A DNA stretch of 37,685 nt, from the NCBI GenBank assembly GCA_012033205.1, contig JAAUSO010000060.1, forward strand, positions 1-37,685, written 5' to 3'. How positions within the stretch are numbered: the first letter of the stretch is position 1; every line of letters begins with the position of its first letter. The notes beneath the pieces were generated by a model. The model was not told the origin of the DNA, searched no databases, and saw only the letters and a program-made list of their open reading frames with translations. The DNA comes from Richelia sp. SL_2_1 (GTDB lineage: Bacteria > Cyanobacteriota > Cyanobacteriia > Cyanobacteriales > Nostocaceae). The position numbers and the translations under genes were made by a program. Shown here piece by piece: positions 26,813 through 34,947 of the stretch.

Positions 26813-26960
26813 GTTGTTAGTTGTTAGTTGTTAGTTGATGGTTGATGGTTGTTAGTTGATGGTTGATGATTGATGGTTGTTACTTGATGGTTGTTACTTG
26901 ATGGTTGATGGTTGATAACCACCATCCACTAACCACTAACCACTATCCACCATCCACTAA
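26813..26960. repeat. Heptamer repeats with partly complementary halves between ndhF4 and ndhD4
   Basis: A left block (26813 to about 26918) of GTTGTTA / GTTGATG-type units is followed by a right block (to 26960) of CCACTAAC/CCATCCA-type units, all in 7-base steps. The right block, read on the other strand, resembles the left block (about 16 of 19 bases in one comparison), so the transcript could fold back imperfectly. It begins two bases after the ndhF4 stop and ends seven bases before the ndhD4 start. Confidence 0.85.
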
Positions 26961-26962
26961 CT

Positions 26963-28819
26963 TTAAAATGGTAAATTATCAAGCAATCCTAAAGACCAGC
27001 TAATAAATAAGCCGATTAAACTGACTCCAAACACGATCGTCAGCAAATAGCCTTGAGAACGTCCGGAAATGCTGTATTTTAAACCTTGTCCGCTGAAAAT
27101 AGCTGCAAAACCGACTAAATTTACTAATCCATCGACTAAATAGCGATCGCTCCAAGCGGAAATTTTCGATAGCAACCCGACAGCACTGACTATGGTGACT
27201 CGATAAATACGATCTATGTAAAAGTCGTATCCCAATAAATCTTGGATAAATCTCCAACTGAAGACTGTTGATCTAGACCAAGCTTTATGTAGATAAATAG
27301 TAGAACCGATAACCACTCCTATTAAACTCGAAGAGACTAATGCCGCTAATACATACCAATTGATACTTTCCCAAGTTGGTAATAAGTTCCATTGCTGAAG
27401 CATCATTGGTACTAACAAAGTCACCACAGTTAGGGATACCATTGGTAATGCCATTGGCCAATGCACTTCGGGAGTGCGTCGGGTTTTTTGTTGTGGTTCT
27501 CCCCAAAAGGCTAATCTAAATACCCTTGTCAAATTCAAAGCTGTCAAACCATTAACTATGATTAAAATCCCAATTACCCAAGGACTAGTTATATAAAAAC
27601 CATCAGCCCATGACAGCATTGCCCAAAAGCTTCCCAAGGGTAATAGCGTTACCATACCAGCCGCACCGACTATAAAGGCTGTAGTAGTTGCAGGCATCCG
27701 CGACCATAATCCGCCCATTTCGGTGATATCTTGAGTCTGGGTAGTATAAATTACCGAACCGGCGCTCATGAATAATAAAGCTTTGGCGATCGCGTGAGTA
27801 AACAACAATAACAATGCCACAGCGCCTTGTTCCATACCGGCTGCGACAAACACTAAACCCATGTATGCACTGGTGGAATGAGATAAAGTTCGCTTGATGT
27901 CTATCTGGGCTATAGAAACTAAACTCGCACCAATTGCTGTCATGGTACCGATAATTAATAAAGCATTTAAGGCTATTGGTGATAATGCTAGAATCGGTTC
28001 GAGTTTGTAAAGTACATAAGCACCACCAGCAACTACCAAGGAGTTTCGTAAGACTGAAGCTGGGTTAGGACCTTCCATTGCTTCATCTAACCACAAATGC
28101 AGGGGGAACTGAGCGCATTTACCGGCAGGTCCGGCAATTAATGCTAAACCGAGTAAAGTTGATGTTAAAGGACTTAATTGTGCTGTTTGCGCCCATTTGT
28201 ATAAGTCGGAGAAATCCCAACTACCTGCCATAGTACCTATAGCTACCACGGACATCAACAACAATAAATCTCCTACCCGTTTGGTGAAAAATGCATCTCG
28301 CGCTGCTGTAACTACCAACGGTTGAGCGTACCAAAATCCAACTAACAGGTAAGTTGAGAGAGTTAAAACTTCTAATACCATGTAGCTGAGTAACAAAGAA
28401 TCGCTGATAGCTAAAGCACTCAACGCTGCTTCAAAAAAGCCCATCAAAGCAAAAAATCTTGCTGTTGCCCAATCTTTTTCTAGATAACCTAAAGCATAAA
28501 TTTGCGCTAATAAACTCAATCCGGCAACTAAAACTGTCGCACCAAAACTTACTGACGATATCTCTAATGCAAAAGATAAATTTAAATCGGCGGCTGTAAA
28601 CCAATTTAAAATAATAGTTTCTGGTTCGCTGTTCCAAATTTGTTTAAATACGAATACACTATGAAAAAAAGCTAAACCTGTTGTTAATAAATTCAAATAA
28701 GCTGCTGGTCTTGGTCCGGTACGCTTAATTAATCCCGTTGCCCAGGGTAAGGTTAACAACGCACCCACTAATCCATATAAGGGCAAACACCAAGTTGTTG
28801 AAAATAGAAACTCATTCAT
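26963..28819 (-). CDS. ndhF4: NDH-1 subunit NdhF4 (CO2 uptake type)
   Basis: 618 residues, a MrpA-like membrane subunit with about 16 transmembrane helices in the thylakoid membrane. It carries the family core ALSYMVLEVLTLSTYLL, FTKRVGDLLLL, and HLWLDEAMEGPNPASVLRNS. The variant residues around that last segment (CAQFPLHLWLDEA, RNS) mark the NdhF3/NdhF4 branch of CO2-uptake complexes rather than respiratory NdhF1. The NdhF4 assignment rests on its neighbours (cupB-like gene, ccm operon). It works with NdhD4 and CupB to couple plastoquinone reduction or proton flow to CO2 hydration. First gene of a three-gene set, read divergently from the ccm operon. Confidence 0.9.
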   Translation of the reverse strand: MNEFLFSTTWCLPLYGLVGALLTLPWATGLIKRTGPRPAAYLNLLTTGLAFFHSVFVFKQIWNSEPETIILNWFTAADLNLSFALEISSVSFGATVLVAGLSLLAQIYALGYLEKDWATARFFALMGFFEAALSALAISDSLLLSYMVLEVLTLSTYLLVGFWYAQPLVVTAARDAFFTKRVGDLLLLMSVVAIGTMAGSWDFSDLYKWAQTAQLSPLTSTLLGLALIAGPAGKCAQFPLHLWLDEAMEGPNPASVLRNSLVVAGGAYVLYKLEPILALSPIALNALLIIGTMTAIGASLVSIAQIDIKRTLSHSTSAYMGLVFVAAGMEQGAVALLLLFTHAIAKALLFMSAGSVIYTTQTQDITEMGGLWSRMPATTTAFIVGAAGMVTLLPLGSFWAMLSWADGFYITSPWVIGILIIVNGLTALNLTRVFRLAFWGEPQQKTRRTPEVHWPMALPMVSLTVVTLLVPMMLQQWNLLPTWESINWYVLAALVSSSLIGVVIGSTIYLHKAWSRSTVFSWRFIQDLLGYDFYIDRIYRVTIVSAVGLLSKISAWSDRYLVDGLVNLVGFAAIFSGQGLKYSISGRSQGYLLTIVFGVSLIGLFISWSLGLLDNLPF

Positions 28820-29493
28820 TCAAATTTACCACTATAAATACTCTTTAAATAGTTTTTAAGAACTTTTCCTATTTCTTTTAATACTCTAATCTAATCAATT
28901 CTAATCAATCAGATCAAATATCAATTCATTTTTTCTCGGTTGACACTGTTCACAAATTACTTGACAAAAGAATCGAATTGTATTCTCAATATCTCACTCT
29001 TTTTTGAATATTTTTTTGATGAGTAATCCTTATTTATTGTTTCAGTTTTCTTAATTAAAAAACCTACAATAATCTGTCTGATAAGAAAATTTTATATTTC
29101 CTTTATATCTTTTTCGCACCATATAATTATGGATTCGGAAAGTAGGCTCTAGAACTGTTTGAGACTAAAGTCATTCTTCCCTATGTCAAATTTACGCTTC
29201 TATGAAAGCGGTTTGGGCAAATGTGATAAAAAAAGTATAAAGCAGAAGTGTCTATTCTAGAAACCGTAAACTTCGATTGAGTAGAGAGTAATAGTAGACC
29301 CTCGATCAAAGATATGTTAAGTTTTTTAAAATCCTTTGATTACAAACTATTATAGTAATTTATATTGCAATGGGTGCAAAGCTTTCATATGCTTAATTTG
29401 GGGGAAGTTTTTTTTCAGCTTTTTAAATGAGCATACCCGTCAAAAAAAGTCTTCGTAGAGTCATAAATTTAGTAAAGTTGTTGGAGTCAGTAA
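28820..29493. other. Divergent regulatory region between ndhF4 and the ccm operon
   Basis: 674 bases with no gene, AT-rich, carrying the promoters of both transcription units. I see GGAG at 29483-29486 as the ccmK2 ribosome binding site, seven bases before ATG. A TTA-N7-TAA site at 29317-29329 (TTA AGTTTTT TAA) matches the half-site spacing described for CmpR-type regulators, but such sites are common in AT-rich DNA. No convincing -35/-10 pair stands out. Confidence 0.5.
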
Positions 29494-29802
29494 ATGCCTA
29501 TAGCAGTTGGAATGATTGAAACTAAGGGATTTCCCGCAGTAGTAGAGGCAGCGGATGCGATGGTGAAAGCCGCTCGCGTGACCTTAGTGGGTTACGAAAA
29601 AATCGGTAGCGCTCGTGTAACTGTAATCGTGCGTGGAGATGTATCTGAGGTACAAGCTTCAGTTGCAGCAGGTATCGAAGCTGCAAGACGGGTAAACGGA
29701 GGTGAAGTTGTTTCCACCCATATTATTGCCCGTCCCCATGAAAACTTGGAATATGTTCTACCAATTAGATATACCGAAGCAGTGGAACAATTCCGAACTT
29801 AA
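29494..29802 (+). CDS. ccmK2: Carboxysome shell protein CcmK (CcmK2 type)
   Basis: 102-residue single BMC-domain protein that forms hexamers, the main tiles of the beta-carboxysome shell. The pore loop KIGS is at 36-39, after LVGYE, and the C terminus ends in [11 protein letters not shown]. The position, first of the operon, and the length match CcmK2 of Synechocystis-type clusters. It is 83-85% like the next gene by eye, most differences being in the C-terminal tail and around residue 39-40 (S-A versus T-G). A GGAG site precedes the ATG. Confidence 0.95.
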   Translation: MPIAVGMIETKGFPAVVEAADAMVKAARVTLVGYEKIGSARVTVIVRGDVSEVQASVAAGIEAARRVNGGEVVSTHIIARPHENLEYVLPIRYTEAVEQFRT

Positions 29803-30165
29803 AGACTATTGATAATTTGAGATGCCCGGCATATTGAATTTATTTGGGGAAAAAGTAACCAATTGTTAAAAAATCTAGTTGTTATTTAACACTAATACAG
29901 GAACCTAGAAAATCAACCCTTGTAATCAAACCTACTATTGACGCAGAGGGTAATGCAGGTTGTAAGATAACTTTTGCAGCTTGAGAAAAGTTTCTCTCTA
30001 GGTCTTTCCTAAATTAACTAGATATATTTGGTTAAATCTGAGTGAGGAATTTAGCAGCGCTACAGGATTACTATAGGTTTACGACTAGCTAGACAAATCA
30101 AAGATACCCATTTGTTTACACCATGGGGAAAGTCAATTTAGGAAATTTTTTGAGGATAGAAAGTA
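29803..30165. other. Long gap between the two ccmK genes
   Basis: 363 bases without a gene or repeat. Such a large gap inside an operon suggests a second promoter or a processing site that sets the ratio of the two shell proteins. I cannot point to a clear box. A GAGGAT Shine-Dalgarno lies about 8 bases before the second ccmK. Confidence 0.45.
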
Positions 30166-30510
30166 ATGTCAATTGCAGTTGGAATGGTAGAAACTCTGGG
30201 TTTTCCAGCAGTGGTGGAAGCAGCGGATGCGATGGTGAAAGCTGCTCGCGTCACCTTAGTTGGATATGAAAAAATCGGTACAGGTCGCGTTACCGTTATT
30301 GTTAGAGGAGACGTATCAGAAGTTCAAGCTTCAGTTGGAGCAGGAGTTGAGTCTGTGAAGCGAGTGAATGGGGGACAAGTATTGTCTACTCATATCATCG
30401 CTCGTCCCCACGAAAACCTAGAATACGTTTTACCAATTAGATATACCGAAGATGTAGAGCAATTCCGGGAAAACGTGAATGCAATTCGTCCTTATGGTGG
30501 AAGACCGTAA
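30166..30510 (+). CDS. ccmK1: Carboxysome shell protein CcmK (CcmK1 type)
   Basis: 114-residue BMC-domain hexamer protein. It is longer than its neighbour by a C-terminal tail ([13 protein letters not shown]), as in CcmK1 of other cyanobacteria. The pore loop reads KIGT (36-39) instead of the usual KIGS, putting a methyl group at the narrowest point of the pore. It lies 14 bases before ccmL and is surely co-transcribed with it. Confidence 0.94.
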   Translation: MSIAVGMVETLGFPAVVEAADAMVKAARVTLVGYEKIGTGRVTVIVRGDVSEVQASVGAGVESVKRVNGGQVLSTHIIARPHENLEYVLPIRYTEDVEQFRENVNAIRPYGGRP

Positions 30511-30524
30511 TATGGTAGAAAGGA

Positions 30525-30824
30525 ATGCAAATTGCCAGAGTTCGCGGTACAGTATCTAGCACGCAAAAAGATCCAAGTCTTAGAGGAGTGAAACTGCTGT
30601 TATTACAGTTAATCGATGAAGAAGGACGTATCCAGCCAGAATACGAAGTTGCGGCAGATACTGTCGGTGCAGGAGTTGATGAATGGGTACTTATCAGTCG
30701 TGGTAGTGCTGCACGTCAAATTTATGGCAACGAACAGCGTCCAATCGATGCAGCAGTAGTGGCGATAATTGATACAGTTTATGTGGAAAATCGCTTAATT
30801 TACAGCAAAAAAGAACAATATTAA
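30525..30824 (+). CDS. ccmL: Carboxysome vertex protein CcmL
   Basis: 99 residues of the EutN/CcmL family, which form pentamers that close the vertices of the icosahedral shell. Typical features: MQIARVRGTVSSTQK at the start, GVKLLLLQ, VAADTVGAGVDEWVLISRGSAAR, and the C-terminal AAVVAIIDTVYVENR. The start ATG at 30525 has GAAAGGA directly against it. It is followed by heptamer repeats before ccmM. Confidence 0.96.
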   Translation: MQIARVRGTVSSTQKDPSLRGVKLLLLQLIDEEGRIQPEYEVAADTVGAGVDEWVLISRGSAARQIYGNEQRPIDAAVVAIIDTVYVENRLIYSKKEQY

Positions 30825-30829
30825 AAATT

Positions 30830-30927
30830 AGTTGTTAGTAGATAGTTGTTAGTAGATAGTAGTTAGTTGTTAATCAGATAACTCCTAACTCATAACTCTT
30901 AACTCCTAACTCCTAACTCTTAACTAA
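30830..30927. repeat. Heptamer repeats with partly complementary halves between ccmL and ccmM
   Basis: Units AGTTGTT/AGTAGAT (30830-30871), then units TAACTCC/TAACTCA/TAACTCT (30879-30927), all seven bases. The two halves are partly complementary (GTTAG versus CTAAC), so the operon mRNA could form an imperfect hairpin just before the ccmM ribosome binding site (AAGGAG, about 10 bases before ATG). Confidence 0.85.
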
Positions 30928-30958
30928 TAAAAGAACGTATTTAAGGAGAAACAACGCT

Positions 30959-32704
30959 ATGAGAGTCCGCAGTATGGCGGCTCCCCCAACCCCATGGTCT
31001 AAGAATTTGGCAGAACCGCAAATTCACGAAACTGCTTTTGTTCATTCGTCTTCCAATATTATTGGAGATATTGAAATTAGTGCGAATGTAATTATTGCTC
31101 CAGGGATTTCGGTGCGAGCAGATGAGGGGTCGCCATTTTATATAGGTGAAAATACTAATATTCAAGATGGTGTTGTTATACACGGATTAGAGCGAGGTCG
31201 TGTACTGGGGGATAACAACAAAGAATACTCAGTATGGATAGGTAAAGACAGTTGTATTACCCATATGTCTTTGATTCACGGACCATGTTATGTGGGTAAC
31301 AACTGCTTTATTGGCTTTCGTTCCACAGTATTTAATGCCAAAGTGGGCGACGGTTGTATCGTGATGATGCACGCCTTAATCCAAGATGTGGAAATCCCTC
31401 CCGGTAAATACGTACCTTCTGGGGCTGTGATTACCAGCCAACATCAAGCTGACCGTTTGTCAGATGTAAATCCACAGGATCAGGAATTTGCTCATCATGT
31501 AGTAGGAGTAAATCAGGCACTGAGAGTGGGTTATCTTTGTGCCGAAGATAGTAAGTGTATTGCAGAAATTCGCCAAAAAATAGACATATATAATACAAAC
31601 GAAGATAAAGGTTTAGAAAGGAGTATTGAAGTGTATAACAATGGTTTGGATACTCAAACAGTAGAGCAAGTGCGCTATCTGTTAGAGCAAGGGTTTAAAA
31701 TTGGTACCGAACACGTAGATAGTAGACGTTTTCGCACTGGTTCTTGGCATAGCTGTGAACCGATTGAAGCCAGAAGCGTAGGTGAAGCAGTATCAGCCTT
31801 AGAAGGCTGTATGAGTGAACACCAAGGCGAATACGTGCGTTTATTTGGAATCGATGCCAAGCAGAAAAAACGGGTATTAGAAACCATCATTCAACGTCCA
31901 GATGGTTCGACAAAACCAACTATAGTTTCAACCTACAGCGCTCCTGCAACCAGTAGTAATGGTAGTTACAGCAGTAGTAGTTCAAGTAATGGTGGTCGTA
32001 ACAGTAGCTACAGTAATGGGAATTCCAGCAGTGGTAGTTCCCCATTAGATAGCGAGACAATCGATCAAATGCGTAACCTACTCTCAGGAGGTTACAGAAT
32101 TGGTATGGAACACGTTGATAGCAGACGCTTCCGTACAGGTTCCTGGCAAAGCTGTAGCCCAATTGAAACAAAAAATCTCAATGAGGCTATTTCTGCGTTG
32201 GAAGAATGTATGAGAAGTCATGAAGGCGAGTATGTGCGCTTAATTGGTATTGACACCAAAGGGAAACGCCGGATATTAGAAAGCATTATTCAACGTCCCG
32301 ACGGTTCTGGTGGAAGTTCATCCAACGGTAACGGTAGTTCACATAAGAGCGATACAAGGTCAAATTACGCCTCAACTTCGAGTTCTACTCCCGTAAAAAG
32401 TTACGGTACAGCGAGTGGTGGTACCGCAACCCTTACCAATACTCAATTAAGTACCGAAGTTTTAGAAGAAGTTCGACATTTGTTGCATGGCGGTTATAAA
32501 ATCAGTGCTGAACATGTAGACAACCGTCGTTTCCGTACAGGATCTTGGTCAAGTTGCGGACAGATAGATTCAACGAACGAAAGAGAAGTACTAAGTATCC
32601 TCGAATCTTATCTCGCAGAATATCCAGGAGAATACGTCCGCTTGATTGGTATCGATCCGAAAGCCAAGCGTCGCGTAGTCGAAAACATTATTCAACGTCC
32701 GTAA
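30959..32704 (+). CDS. ccmM: Carboxysome scaffold protein CcmM
   Basis: 581 residues. The N-terminal gamma-carbonic-anhydrase domain (about 1-210) has the three zinc histidines His75, His102 and His107, and the Cys194/Cys200 pair that forms the activity-linked disulfide in T. elongatus CcmM. Three RbcS-like SSUL modules follow (about 230-312, 363-445, 497-581), each ending IIQRP, joined by Ser/Gly/Asn linkers. The SSUL modules bind Rubisco and condense it, and the N domain binds CcmN and CcaA. An internal GTG start (31631) would make the short form. The first two SSULs have a cysteine pair (266/284 and 399/417). The third has Cys533 but Tyr551. AAGGAG precedes the ATG. Start choice matches the family ([13 protein letters not shown]). 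Confidence 0.97.
   Translation: MRVRSMAAPPTPWSKNLAEPQIHETAFVHSSSNIIGDIEISANVIIAPGISVRADEGSPFYIGENTNIQDGVVIHGLERGRVLGDNNKEYSVWIGKDSCITHMSLIHGPCYVGNNCFIGFRSTVFNAKVGDGCIVMMHALIQDVEIPPGKYVPSGAVITSQHQADRLSDVNPQDQEFAHHVVGVNQALRVGYLCAEDSKCIAEIRQKIDIYNTNEDKGLERSIEVYNNGLDTQTVEQVRYLLEQGFKIGTEHVDSRRFRTGSWHSCEPIEARSVGEAVSALEGCMSEHQGEYVRLFGIDAKQKKRVLETIIQRPDGSTKPTIVSTYSAPATSSNGSYSSSSSSNGGRNSSYSNGNSSSGSSPLDSETIDQMRNLLSGGYRIGMEHVDSRRFRTGSWQSCSPIETKNLNEAISALEECMRSHEGEYVRLIGIDTKGKRRILESIIQRPDGSGGSSSNGNGSSHKSDTRSNYASTSSSTPVKSYGTASGGTATLTNTQLSTEVLEEVRHLLHGGYKISAEHVDNRRFRTGSWSSCGQIDSTNEREVLSILESYLAEYPGEYVRLIGIDPKAKRRVVENIIQRP
31615..31633 (+). promoter_or_regulatory. ccmM: Internal ribosome binding site and GTG start for the short CcmM form
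   Basis: AGAAAGGAG (31615-31623), then a 7-base spacer and GTG at 31631, in frame at codon 225 of ccmM, just before the first SSUL module. Translation from here gives a 357-residue protein (about 39 kDa) with three SSUL modules and no carbonic-anhydrase domain, the equivalent of CcmM35 of Synechococcus, which also starts at an internal Val codon. Strong spacing makes it convincing. Confidence 0.85.
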
Positions 32705-32709
32705 TCGAA

Positions 32710-32754
32710 TTTTGGATTTTGGATTTTAGATTTTGGATTAGGGGATAGGGGATA
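32710..32754. repeat. Heptamer repeats behind ccmM
   Basis: Four units of TTTTGGA/TTTTAGA, then two of GGGGATA, beginning five bases after the ccmM stop. A damaged TGTAGAGACG palindrome and a twice-repeated CACCGGAGTTAG follow up to about 32850. Confidence 0.8.
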
Positions 32755-32905
32755 GGAGTTAAGACCACCGGAGTTAGTTTTGTAGAGACGGGGCGTATTG
32801 CTACGTCTGTACGGGAGTTAGTACCACCGGAGTTAGGAGTTATTTCCCCCCATCCCCTTGTCCCCCCATCCCCATCCTCCACCAACGAGGTAAAATAGGT
32901 AAAAT

Positions 32906-33649
32906 ATGTCCGTGCCGCCACTGCGCCTATATAATAATTTCGAGACTTTTTTCAGTGGCGAGGTGATTGTTCATGCTAGTGCCGTTATCGCGCCAGGGGT
33001 AATCATGCAAGCGGCTCCCAATAGTAAAATAATTATCGGTTCTGGAGTTTGTATTGGTATGGGGTCAATTCTCCAGGTCGATGCAGGAATTTTAGAGATC
33101 GAATCGGGAGCAAATTTAGGAGCCGGTTTCCTGATGGTTGGCGCAGGTAAAATTGGTGTAAATGCTTGTATAGGTTCGGCTACAACTGTCTTTCGTGCTA
33201 GTGTGGAAGCGGGGAAAGTCGTTCCGGCAGGTTCGGTTATTGGAGACAATAGTAGGTCTTTGAGGGAATCTTCCACTGAGGAAATGAATGGTAAAGTCAA
33301 GCAAACTCAGTTACCTAGAACTGAACAAGTCGAGGAAGAAATTTCCTCTCATCTTCCCAATTCTTCAACTTACGTTACTCCCCCCCTTACCCCATCACCT
33401 CGTCCTTACGTTAGTCCATCTCCAATTTCGTATTTTTCTCCTGTTAAAGATTCAATAGAAGAAAAAGCTGTTTCCTCGGATTCAGCAGCAGAAGAATCAG
33501 CCGAACAATCCACCAATGTTAATTCAAACGGGGTTGGAAATCATATCTATGGAAGAACTAATATTAAAAGTCTGTTAATAACTTTATTCCCTCATAGACA
33601 ATCTTTGGATACACCCGTATCTGAGGAACAACAATCGGAAGATGGATGA
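32906..33649 (+). CDS. ccmN: Carboxysome adaptor protein CcmN
   Basis: 247 residues. Left-handed beta-helix repeats occupy about 18-115 (hexapeptide pattern, for example GSGVCIGMGSILQVDAG). A long acidic Ser/Pro-rich linker leads to a C-terminal amphipathic encapsulation peptide at about 213-234 (IYGRTNIKSLLITLFPHRQS), which binds CcmK shell proteins. The N domain binds CcmM, so CcmN ties the Rubisco core to the shell. Typical CcmN is shorter or similar. Here about ten residues follow the peptide. Confidence 0.95.
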   Translation: MSVPPLRLYNNFETFFSGEVIVHASAVIAPGVIMQAAPNSKIIIGSGVCIGMGSILQVDAGILEIESGANLGAGFLMVGAGKIGVNACIGSATTVFRASVEAGKVVPAGSVIGDNSRSLRESSTEEMNGKVKQTQLPRTEQVEEEISSHLPNSSTYVTPPLTPSPRPYVSPSPISYFSPVKDSIEEKAVSSDSAAEESAEQSTNVNSNGVGNHIYGRTNIKSLLITLFPHRQSLDTPVSEEQQSEDG

Positions 33650-33843
33650 ATTATTAAGCACACAGCGATCACTTAGTGCAAGCGAAGCTATCGCAAAGAA
33701 TGCATTTTTAATGATAATTATTTTTCATGCTTCATCCTCAATCTTTTATAGAAGCTAAAGTGAAAGGTAAGGCGTAAAAACAATATGTTTAATTTTTATC
33801 CTTCACTTTTTATAGTCAATGGGAATTTTGGGGAAAAATACTA

Positions 33844-34647
33844 ATGCATTCTTATAATCAATCTTCATCACACAGTCGGGAAAAAACTAAAGGTGCTGCT
33901 TTAGGGTTAGTATCTACCCAGAGTTTCCCTGCAATCGTGGGAACGGCGGATATGATGCTCAAATCTGCTGGGGTTCACTTGATTGGATATGAAAAAATTG
34001 GCGGGGGACATTGTACTGCTGTGATTCGCGGAGGGGTTGCTGATGTCCGTTTGGCTGTAGAAGCTGGGGAACAAACTGCTAAGCAATTCGGACAGTTTAT
34101 TTCTAGCTTGGTAATTCCTCGTCCTTATCCTAATCTAAATATAGTATTACCTATTACTAGTAGACTAAGTGAAATTGCTGATGGTTCAACCTATAATAGA
34201 TTGAGTAATCAAGCAGTGGGGTTAGTAGAAACAATCGGGTTTCCGGCGATGGTAGGAGCGGCGGACGCTATGCTTAAATCAGCAGATGTTCAATTAGCGG
34301 CTTATGAAAAAATCGGCTCTGGCTTGTGTACTGCAATTATTCGCGGTTCTGTAGCAAATGTTGCAGTAGCAGTAGAGGCTGGGATGTACGAAGCAGAACG
34401 CATTGGAGAATTGAATGCGGTGATGGTGATACCTCGTCCCTTAGATGAGTTAGAGCAAACTTTACCAGTAGCAAGTTGTTGGATTGAGGAGCGTCAACCC
34501 GTAAGATTACCAATTAATATTAAAGAGCAAGTTGGGGAAGCAGAATTAATCGAATTGCCAGAATTAAACAAGTTACCCGAAAAAGTAGTCGAAGAAATAT
34601 CGATTTTACCGGAAGTCGAAAGGTTAGAAATGGGTGAGTTGGAATAG
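33844..34647 (+). CDS. ccmO: Carboxysome shell protein CcmO, tandem BMC
   Basis: 267 residues with two BMC domains in tandem (about 16-105 and 122-215), each with YEKIG in the pore region: KIGGGHC in the first and KIGSGLC in the second. CcmO forms pseudohexameric trimers in the shell. The tail (about 220-267) is Glu/Leu-rich and lacks any known motif. It lies 194 bases after ccmN, last of the ccm genes. The ATG at 33844 fits; the first 16 residues are polar and not part of the BMC fold. Confidence 0.94.
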   Translation: MHSYNQSSSHSREKTKGAALGLVSTQSFPAIVGTADMMLKSAGVHLIGYEKIGGGHCTAVIRGGVADVRLAVEAGEQTAKQFGQFISSLVIPRPYPNLNIVLPITSRLSEIADGSTYNRLSNQAVGLVETIGFPAMVGAADAMLKSADVQLAAYEKIGSGLCTAIIRGSVANVAVAVEAGMYEAERIGELNAVMVIPRPLDELEQTLPVASCWIEERQPVRLPINIKEQVGEAELIELPELNKLPEKVVEEISILPEVERLEMGELE

Positions 34648-34650
34648 AAA

Positions 34651-34680
34651 TTGGTAATTGGTAATTGGTAATTGGTAATT
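34651..34680. repeat. Heptamer repeat behind ccmO
   Basis: Four units of TTGGTAA beginning three bases after the ccmO stop. The unit has TAA on the sense strand and no stop triplet on the other. Confidence 0.9.
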
Positions 34681-34723
34681 AAAATCTGTGAAATCCGTGT
34701 AATCCTTTTTAATCCGTGGTCTA
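34681..34723. repeat. Flanking repeat, copy A
   Basis: A 41-base sequence (AAAATCTGTGAAATCCGTGT and so on), matching 35907-35947 at about 36 of 41 positions. The two copies sit in the same orientation on either side of the LysR gene. Confidence 0.7.
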
Positions 34724-34814
34724 GGGATGTGCTTACTTAATAATAATAACTTCTAAACGTCATAAGTTAAATACCGAATTTTGAATAACCAACATAGACT
34801 TTTCTCTATGTAAA

Positions 34815-34896
34815 CCCTCAGATTTTTTTCGTGAGGGAAAGCATTTTTTACTTAATTATTCGGTAATACTTATATATATATCTCTCTATGAGAGAG
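34815..34896 (+). promoter_or_regulatory. Palindromes upstream of the LysR gene
   Basis: CCCTCA-N11-TGAGGG (34815-34837) has perfect 6-bp arms with the 11-base spacing often seen for LysR-type sites. A second palindrome, CTCTC-TAT-GAGAG, lies at about 34882-34894. Either could be an autoregulatory operator, and the first could also be a hairpin with a T-rich loop. The Shine-Dalgarno AGAGGA is at 34932-34937. Confidence 0.45.
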
Positions 34897-34947
34897 CATC
34901 CTTTTGAGGGTGTTTATTTATGAAGTGTTATAAGAGGATAATTACCA

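Noticed and set aside
24044-28819. CupA with NdhD3/NdhF3 (inducible system)
   Set aside because: CupB is favoured by the 391-residue length, the N-terminal sequence and the ccm neighbours. The decision is from memory, so not absolute.
31675-32171. Open frames on the minus strand inside ccmM
   Set aside because: They mirror the SSUL modules and the Ser/Gly linker; composition is low-complexity and there is no start context.
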